A stretch of 9,672 nucleotides of DNA, from NCBI GenBank assembly GCA_030592025.1, contig JAUUZX010000020.1:1-9672 (forward strand), read 5' to 3'. Made by a program: the position numbers and the translations under genes. Numbering within the stretch: position 1 is the stretch's first letter; the number at the start of each line of letters is the position of its first letter. This document shows positions 6,203 to 9,672 of this stretch, in pieces. Origin of the DNA: a bacterium (GTDB lineage Bacteria > Krumholzibacteriota > Krumholzibacteria > LZORAL124-64-63). The notes beneath the pieces are model-generated. The model ran no database searches and had not been told where the DNA came from. It saw only the letters and a list, made by a program, of their open reading frames with translations.

Positions 6203-6514
6203 TCAACCAAAAGCGATGCGGTCCTCGTCCCACAGGGCCACCTCGATCTCCCAACCCGTGGGGTCGGTGACGCGGAAGCCGAAATGGTTGATCCCGTGGA
6301 GGCCGGCGGCGCGCATGGCGTGCCGGTCGTCCAGCCGGCAAGCGGCGAATTCGTAGATGCAGAGCATGGTGTCGCCGGCGCGGATCACGCCCCAACGGGT
6401 GCCGTCCTGGTCGCCCTCCTCCACCAGTTCGAAACCGAAGACACGGCCGTACCAGGCCACGGTCTCGGCGAAGTCGGCGACGGTCAGGTTCACGTGGTCG
6501 ATGCTTGCGATCAT
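6203..6514 (-). CDS. Short VOC (glyoxalase/bleomycin-resistance fold) protein
   Basis: The 103-residue product opens with the VOC signature IDHVNLTVADFAETVAWYGRVFGFEL, with His6 as expected metal ligand or vestige, and continues through a strand with Glu ('LCIYEFAA') to 'INHFGFRV'. It ends with 'DPTGWEIEV', the terminal DP.G..IE motif. The family usually has about 30-35 residues between the 'HF.FRV' strand and that motif; here they are directly joined (FRVTDPTGWEIE), so an internal segment appears deleted. The second ATG (6514) is preferred because GAGG lies 9 nt upstream of it, whereas the first ATG (6523) abuts that site. VOC proteins include lactoylglutathione lyases, dioxygenases and resistance proteins; no substrate can be named. 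It is divergent from the metal-receptor gene. Confidence 0.78.
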   Translation of the reverse strand: MIASIDHVNLTVADFAETVAWYGRVFGFELVEEGDQDGTRWGVIRAGDTMLCIYEFAACRLDDRHAMRAAGLHGINHFGFRVTDPTGWEIEVALWDEDRIAFG

Positions 6515-6603
6515 CTGGATCATCCTCGCGCTGGGGAGCTTCCGGTCACTGGGGTATCATAGGAGCGAACCAACACGTCGGCACGCCCCTGCGAGGAGAA
6601 GTC
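6515..6603. promoter_or_regulatory. Divergent intergenic region between the VOC and metal-receptor genes
   Basis: These 89 bp hold the start signals of both divergent genes. A TATCAT at 6555-6560 could be the plus-strand -10 box; no good -35 partner is visible. GCGAGGAG near 6591-6598 is the ribosome binding site of the receptor gene. Confidence 0.3.
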
Positions 6604-7329
6604 ATGACCGCGCCCCGCGTCGCCTCCCTGGTGCCCAGCCTCACCCACACCGTCTGCGCCCTCGGCGCCGGCGACCGGTTGGTGGCGCGCACCATCTACT
6701 GCGTCGAACCCTGGGTTGAACTGGTGGACGTGCCCGCCTGCGGGGGCACCAAGAACCCGGACCTCGAGCGTATCCTCGCCCTCGATCCCGACCTGGTCCT
6801 GGCCTGCACCGAGGAGAACAAGCCCGAGCACCTGGCCGCTCTCCGCGAGGCCGGCGTGACCGTCCACGAGGTCATGCCCTGCGGCCTGGACGACGTGGTG
6901 ACCTTGCTGACGGACTACGGCCGGCTGCTGGGCGTGGACGTCGGCGCAGCCCTGGACGACCTGGCAGCCGCCCGCCGGGCCCTGCCGAAACCGCCCCCGC
7001 GCCGCGCCGTCACCCTCATCTGGAAGGACCCCTGGATGGCCGTCGGCGGCGGCAACCACATCGACGGCATGATGGCGGCGCTCGGCCTGGAGAACGTGTG
7101 CGGCAACCGGGAAGGGTACCCGGTGGTGACCCCCGCCGAGTTGGCCGAACTGCGCCCCGACGTGGTGCTGCTGCCGGACGAGCCCTGGCGGTTCACGGTG
7201 GAGGACGTCGGGGATCTCGCCGCCGCAAACGTGCCCGGTACAGCCTTCCGTTTCGACGGCAAGGACCTCAGTTGGTATGGCGCCTGGACGGCCGGGGGGC
7301 TGGCTAGACTGGCGCGGATACTGGCCTGA
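6604..7329 (+). CDS. Helical-backbone metal receptor (BtuF-like cobalamin-binding family), without signal peptide
   Basis: A 241-residue protein with the periplasmic-binding-protein type II pattern used for cobalamin and iron chelates. It has 'VASLVPSLTHTVCALGAGDRLVARTIYC' at the N-terminus, the hallmark 'GGTKNPDLERILALDPDLVLAC' (about 42-64), a middle 'GVTVHEV' strand, the long backbone-helix region, and a second lobe with 'VGGGNHIDGMMAALGLENV' and 'LAELRPDVVLLPDEPWRF'. Homologues are annotated as cobalamin-binding proteins. There is no signal peptide or lipobox: the first strand begins at residue 5. The ATG at 6604 has GAGGAG 5 nt upstream, so the start looks right and the protein is probably cytoplasmic. 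No ABC permease or ATPase is adjacent. Ligand binding is inferred from the family only. Confidence 0.87.
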   Translation: MTAPRVASLVPSLTHTVCALGAGDRLVARTIYCVEPWVELVDVPACGGTKNPDLERILALDPDLVLACTEENKPEHLAALREAGVTVHEVMPCGLDDVVTLLTDYGRLLGVDVGAALDDLAAARRALPKPPPRRAVTLIWKDPWMAVGGGNHIDGMMAALGLENVCGNREGYPVVTPAELAELRPDVVLLPDEPWRFTVEDVGDLAAANVPGTAFRFDGKDLSWYGAWTAGGLARLARILA

Positions 7330-7330
7330 T

Positions 7331-7458
7331 GGTTGTGCCTTCGAAATTGTGTCTGGTCGGTTCCAGGCCTATTTGACCCACTAATCGGTCAAACCACTGT
7401 ACAGGTTGCTCAAAAAACACCGGTCAAAAGCCGCGGGACACATTTTCAGAGGCACAAC
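7331..7458. repeat. 128-bp inverted-repeat (MITE-like) element between convergent genes
   Basis: Terminal inverted repeats of about 24 bp lie at 7332-7355 and, inverted, at 7435-7458; they match at 19 of 24 positions, with ends reading GTTGTGCCT...GTGTC. An internal inverted repeat TTTGACC (7372-7378) / GGTCAAA (7387-7393) sits in the middle, and GGTCAAA recurs at 7422-7428. No reading frame fits. It fills exactly the space between the receptor stop (7329) and the M48 stop (7459). The same terminal sequence occurs a third time at 9587-9610. This looks like a small non-autonomous mobile element or a REP-like intergenic repeat; no target duplication is obvious. Confidence 0.65.
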
Positions 7459-8265
7459 TCAAGGCTTGTAGTACTTCAAGGCCTCCGGCATGTGCTCGTT
7501 GAGCTGCCGCACCCGCGTCGCGTCCGAAGGGTGGGTGCTCATGAACTCGGGCGGGGCCGCGCCGCCGGCGGCGGACATGCGCTCCCAGAAGCCCGGCGCC
7601 TCGCGGGGATCGTAGCCGGCCATGGCCATGAAGATGAGGCCCATGTGGTCGGCCTCGGACTCGTGCTTGCGGCTGAAGGGCAGCATAGCGCCGTACTGGG
7701 CGCCCACGGCGAAGGCCGACATGTACAGGGCCTGGGTCTGCTCGGGTTCGTTCTTCACGGCCTCGTTGAGGGCGATACCCCCCATCTGCAGGGCCATCTG
7801 CTGACTCATGCGCTCGGAGCCGTGCTCGGCGATGGCGTGAGCGATCTCATGGCCCATGACGACGGCCACGCCGGTCTCGTCCCGGCACAGGGGAAGGATT
7901 CCCGTGTAGAACGCGACCTTGCCGCCGGGCATGCACCAGGCGTTGGCCTGGTCGCTTTCGATGAGGTTGAAGTCCCACGCGTAGCCGTTCAGGTGATGGG
8001 ACATGCCCTCCCGGCGAAAGTACTCCTCCACCGCGCCCTGGATGCGTCGGCCCACGCGCTTGACCATGGCCGTGGCCTCGGCGTCGGTGCTGAGCTTGCT
8101 GTCGGCGATGACCTCGCCGTACTGCTGGAAGCTCAGGGCGTTCATCTGGCTGTCGGGGATAAGACTGAGTTGCCGTCGGCCGGTGATGGGCACGGTGGCG
8201 CAGGCAGCGACCAACAGCAGAGCAGCCAGGACGACCAGCATGACGAAACGGATCCGGTGAATCAT
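7459..8265 (-). CDS. M48-family zinc metalloprotease lipoprotein (LoiP/YcaL-like)
   Basis: A 268-residue protein with a lipoprotein signal (MIHRIRFVML..., lipobox VAAC with Cys22), followed by the family-typical 'ATVPITGRRQLSLI'. The zinc-protease core is complete: HEIAH (His139, catalytic Glu140, His143) in 'VVMGHEIAHAIAEHGSERMSQQ', and the third ligand Glu204 in HESEADHMG. A downstream 'DPREAPGFWERM' and 'FMSTHPSDATRVRQL' complete the M48 pattern. Such enzymes sit in the periplasm on the outer or inner membrane and degrade misfolded or misassembled envelope proteins. Lack of a TPR domain makes it LoiP/YcaL-like rather than BepA-like. The ATG at 8265 has GGAGG 5 nt upstream; a longer ORF to 8367 would bury the signal peptide. 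The stop codon abuts the inverted-repeat element. Confidence 0.94.
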   Translation of the reverse strand: MIHRIRFVMLVVLAALLLVAACATVPITGRRQLSLIPDSQMNALSFQQYGEVIADSKLSTDAEATAMVKRVGRRIQGAVEEYFRREGMSHHLNGYAWDFNLIESDQANAWCMPGGKVAFYTGILPLCRDETGVAVVMGHEIAHAIAEHGSERMSQQMALQMGGIALNEAVKNEPEQTQALYMSAFAVGAQYGAMLPFSRKHESEADHMGLIFMAMAGYDPREAPGFWERMSAAGGAAPPEFMSTHPSDATRVRQLNEHMPEALKYYKP

Positions 8266-8318
8266 GACGACCTCCGCAGAGTGGAACAGGGCGGGACGAT
8301 GGCAGCATGTTAAGGTGA

Positions 8319-8561
8319 CGGGCGTCCCCTTGCAATGCCCTGTGGCACCTGAGCGCCGGAGCCGCATTCCAGTTCCTGGGTGTCGAGTTCACGTCGGGAT
8401 TGGAGTATTCTTTCGGCAACGGCACGACCGAGCGCCTTCTGGACCTGTCCGGAGAAGACGCGACGGCCATGCTGGACGGCAACCAAAGTGCAGACGTGCA
8501 TTTCCGCCGCCTGAAGGCCGTCATCGGCTTCGATCTCGCCTTGTTGGCCGGAGGGGATTGA
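8319..8561 (+). pseudogene. 3' remnant of a gene, possibly an outer-membrane beta-barrel C-terminus
   Basis: In the 406-bp gap between the M48 start and the DUF4136 gene, one frame stays open from 8319 to a TGA at 8559-8561. From about 8340 it reads like real protein: 'HLSAGAAFQFLGVEFTSG', then 'LEYSFGNGTTERLLDLSGED', ending with 'HFRRLKAVIGFDLALLAGGD'. About 78 percent of its third codon positions are G or C, as in the neighbouring genes. There is no ATG or ribosome binding site near its start, and only a late internal ATG, so the 5' part of the gene is gone. Alternating polar and hydrophobic residues with aromatics suggest beta-barrel strands, but this is inference. Nothing else is recognisable in the rest of the gap. 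Confidence 0.5.
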
Positions 8562-8671
8562 CGGCGATCCAGCCCGCCGGGCGCCGCATCTGGCAGTCGG
8601 ACGGGATCACCTCTAGATTGGCATAACGTCCGGACCGCCACCCAGCGCGGTCCATAACCGGAGGAAGATCC

Positions 8672-9232
8672 ATGAACCGTATCTTGCGGACCCTGTTCGC
8701 CGCCCTGATCCTTGCGCTGCTGGCCGGCTGTTCGACCCTGTCGGTGAACTACGACTACGACGACAACTTCGACTTCGTGCAGTACAAGACCTACATGTGG
8801 ATGGACCGACCCAACGTGGCCCCGGCCAACGCCCAGCATGCCCTGGAGACCTCCGATCTCCTGGACGGTCGCATTCGCAACTCCATCGCCGGCGAGTTGT
8901 CGGCCCGGGGGATGAGCGAGAGCGCGGAAAATCCCGACTTCCTGGTGGTCCACCACGTCGGCGCCAAGGAGAAGATCCAGGTCACCGATTGGGGCTACAG
9001 CTACTCGAACCACTACTGGGGCGGCTACGGCAATCGGCAGATCGACGTGTACCAGTTCACCGAAGGCACCCTGATCATCGACATCGTGGACGCTTCATCC
9101 AAGGCCCTGGTGTGGCGTGGCAGCGGCACGGGTGTCGTGGAGAAGGCCCGACCCACGCCCGAAAAGCAGCAGGCCAAGCTGAACGAAGTCGTCTTCAAGA
9201 TCATGAAGAGCTTCCCGCCCCAAGGCAAATAG
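8672..9232 (+). CDS. DUF4136 lipoprotein
   Basis: A 186-residue lipoprotein. The signal sequence MNRILRTLFAALILALLAGC has lipobox LAGC with Cys20 as lipidated residue. The mature part follows the DUF4136 pattern: an early 'VNYDYDDNFDFVQYKTYMWMD' strand segment, 'LLDGRIRNSIAGELSARGM' (the conserved helix in which the domain predicts full-length proteins), 'NPDFLVVHHVGAKEKIQV', a Gly/Tyr/Trp-rich loop 'SYSNHYWGGYG', 'YQFTEGTLIIDIVDASSKALVWRGSGTGVV', and a C-terminal 'KLNEVVFKIMKSFPPQ'. Family function is unknown; members are envelope-anchored. The ATG has GGAGGA 6 nt upstream. The next gene begins 25 nt after its stop, so the two probably form an operon. Confidence 0.93.
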   Translation: MNRILRTLFAALILALLAGCSTLSVNYDYDDNFDFVQYKTYMWMDRPNVAPANAQHALETSDLLDGRIRNSIAGELSARGMSESAENPDFLVVHHVGAKEKIQVTDWGYSYSNHYWGGYGNRQIDVYQFTEGTLIIDIVDASSKALVWRGSGTGVVEKARPTPEKQQAKLNEVVFKIMKSFPPQGK

Positions 9233-9257
9233 ACACCGAACCGATGGAGACAGTCCC

Positions 9258-9518
9258 TTGGTCATACGCATGGTTCTGGTCACCTTGGCCGTCTTACTCC
9301 TGAACATCCCGTTCGGGTATTGGCGCGAGGGCGTCCGCAAGTTCTCGGTCCTTTGGTTCGTGTTCATCCACGCGCCGATTCCGGTCGTCGTGGTGCTGCG
9401 CCACGTATCGGGCATCGGGTTTTCACTGCACAGCTACCCGATCCTGTTGTCGGCCTTCTTCCTGGGCCAGTTCCTGGGGTCGCGGTACCGGCGGCGACGG
9501 CTGGCCACCGCCACGTAG
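9258..9518 (+). CDS. Small conserved-type membrane protein, unknown function
   Basis: An 86-residue, three-segment membrane protein: 'MVLVTLAVLLLNIPFGYW', 'VLWFVFIHAPIPVVVVLRHV' and 'YPILLSAFFLGQFLGSRY', ending in a basic tail RRRR. The 'LNIPFGYWREGVRKFS' and 'FFLGQFLGSR' segments resemble a widespread family of small uncharacterised membrane proteins. I prefer the TTG at 9258 as start because GGAG (9246-9249) lies 8 nt upstream; the first ATG (9270) would be 20 nt from that site and loses only four residues. It lies 25 nt after the DUF4136 gene and is likely co-transcribed with it. Confidence 0.72.
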   Translation: MVIRMVLVTLAVLLLNIPFGYWREGVRKFSVLWFVFIHAPIPVVVVLRHVSGIGFSLHSYPILLSAFFLGQFLGSRYRRRRLATAT

Positions 9519-9543
9519 GCAACGCCACATCCTGGCAAGCACG

Positions 9544-9566
9544 GCCTCCGGCACCCCACCGGAGGT
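9544..9566. other. Hairpin after the small membrane protein gene
   Basis: Arms at 9544-9551 and 9559-9566 (core CCTCCGG/CCGGAGG) close a 7-nt loop, 25 nt past the stop codon. No T-run follows, so terminator function is uncertain. Confidence 0.45.
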
Positions 9567-9580
9567 CGCGTCGGTGTAAG

Positions 9581-9664
9581 GATTTGGTTGTGCCTCTGAG
9601 AATGTGTCCGGCCCATCCCTTGCGGTGGGCCGGACATGTTTCACCCCCAACACAACACCAAATC
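9581..9664. repeat. Second inverted-repeat element, related to the 7331-7458 element
   Basis: The sequence at 9587-9610 matches the inverted right end of the 7331-7458 element at 22 of 24 positions. It begins an imperfect palindrome: outer arms GATTTGGT (9581-9588) and ACCAAATC (9657-9664), and an inner perfect 11-bp stem TGTCCGGCCCA (9605-9615) with its complement at 9626-9636, loop 10 nt. It may be a shorter or decayed member of the same repeat family, and the inner hairpin could terminate the DUF4136 unit. The window ends 8 bp later, so its context on the right is unseen. Confidence 0.6.
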
Positions 9665-9672
9665 ATGGTCCC

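Noticed and set aside
7333..8313. 326-codon plus-strand ORF opposite the M48 gene
   Set aside because: It is antisense to a protease with intact HEIAH and lipobox, and begins inside the inverted-repeat element.
8264..8626. 120-codon plus-strand ORF in the gap before the DUF4136 gene
   Set aside because: Its composition is Arg/Pro-rich shadow-like; the frame ending at 8561 gives a more protein-like sequence with GC-rich third positions.
1..9672. tRNA or rRNA genes, including a selC-type tRNA
   Set aside because: I saw no tRNA-like cloverleaf or rRNA sequence by eye. A covariance-model search would be needed to exclude one completely.

Overview
The window is GC-rich bacterial DNA, roughly two thirds G+C by eye, with strongly GC-biased third codon positions. 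Two lipoproteins, a probable exported DUF3179 protein and a possible outer-membrane-barrel remnant point to a diderm (Gram-negative) bacterium. The gene mix (DUF4332, DUF4136, DUF3179, a stand-alone helical-backbone metal receptor) is what one sees in poorly cultured environmental lineages. I cannot place it further from sequence alone. TGA is an ordinary stop codon here: at least six of the genes end with it.

Layout, left to right: (1) a multi-pass membrane protein whose N-terminus is missing or disrupted at the window edge; (2) an isocitrate/isopropylmalate-family dehydrogenase, followed by three tandem 16-bp repeats that include its stop codon, then a strong terminator; (3) a small helix-hairpin-helix DUF4332 protein; (4) on the minus strand, a DUF3179 protein; (5) divergent from it, the Na+/H+ antiporter nhaA; (6) on the minus strand, a DinB-like protein and a short VOC (glyoxalase-fold) protein; (7) divergent from these, a helical-backbone metal receptor related to cobalamin-binding proteins; (8) a 128-bp inverted-repeat element that fills the gap to a convergent M48 metalloprotease lipoprotein; (9) a leftover 3' gene fragment; (10) a two-gene unit of a DUF4136 lipoprotein and a small membrane protein; (11) a second hairpin element related to the one in (8), at the right edge.

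The main discovery is the DUF3179 gene. Naive calling splits it into two ORFs, but both halves lie in one frame and are separated only by a single TGA. That TGA sits exactly where the family has the first Cys of a CPLC motif, giving U-P-L-C. Twenty nucleotides after the TGA comes the loop of a perfect GC-rich hairpin with a GGUCU apical loop, the hallmark of a bacterial SECIS element. I read the gene as a candidate selenoprotein with an exported UxxC redox motif. The Sec machinery (selA, selB, selC, selD) is not in this window, so the rest of the genome must confirm it.

The genes do not form one pathway. They are mostly single transcription units in convergent or divergent pairs, with inverted-repeat hairpins or terminators in the convergent gaps. 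The likely co-transcribed pair is DUF4136 with the small membrane protein. DinB and VOC may be a second pair, but 88 nt separate them.
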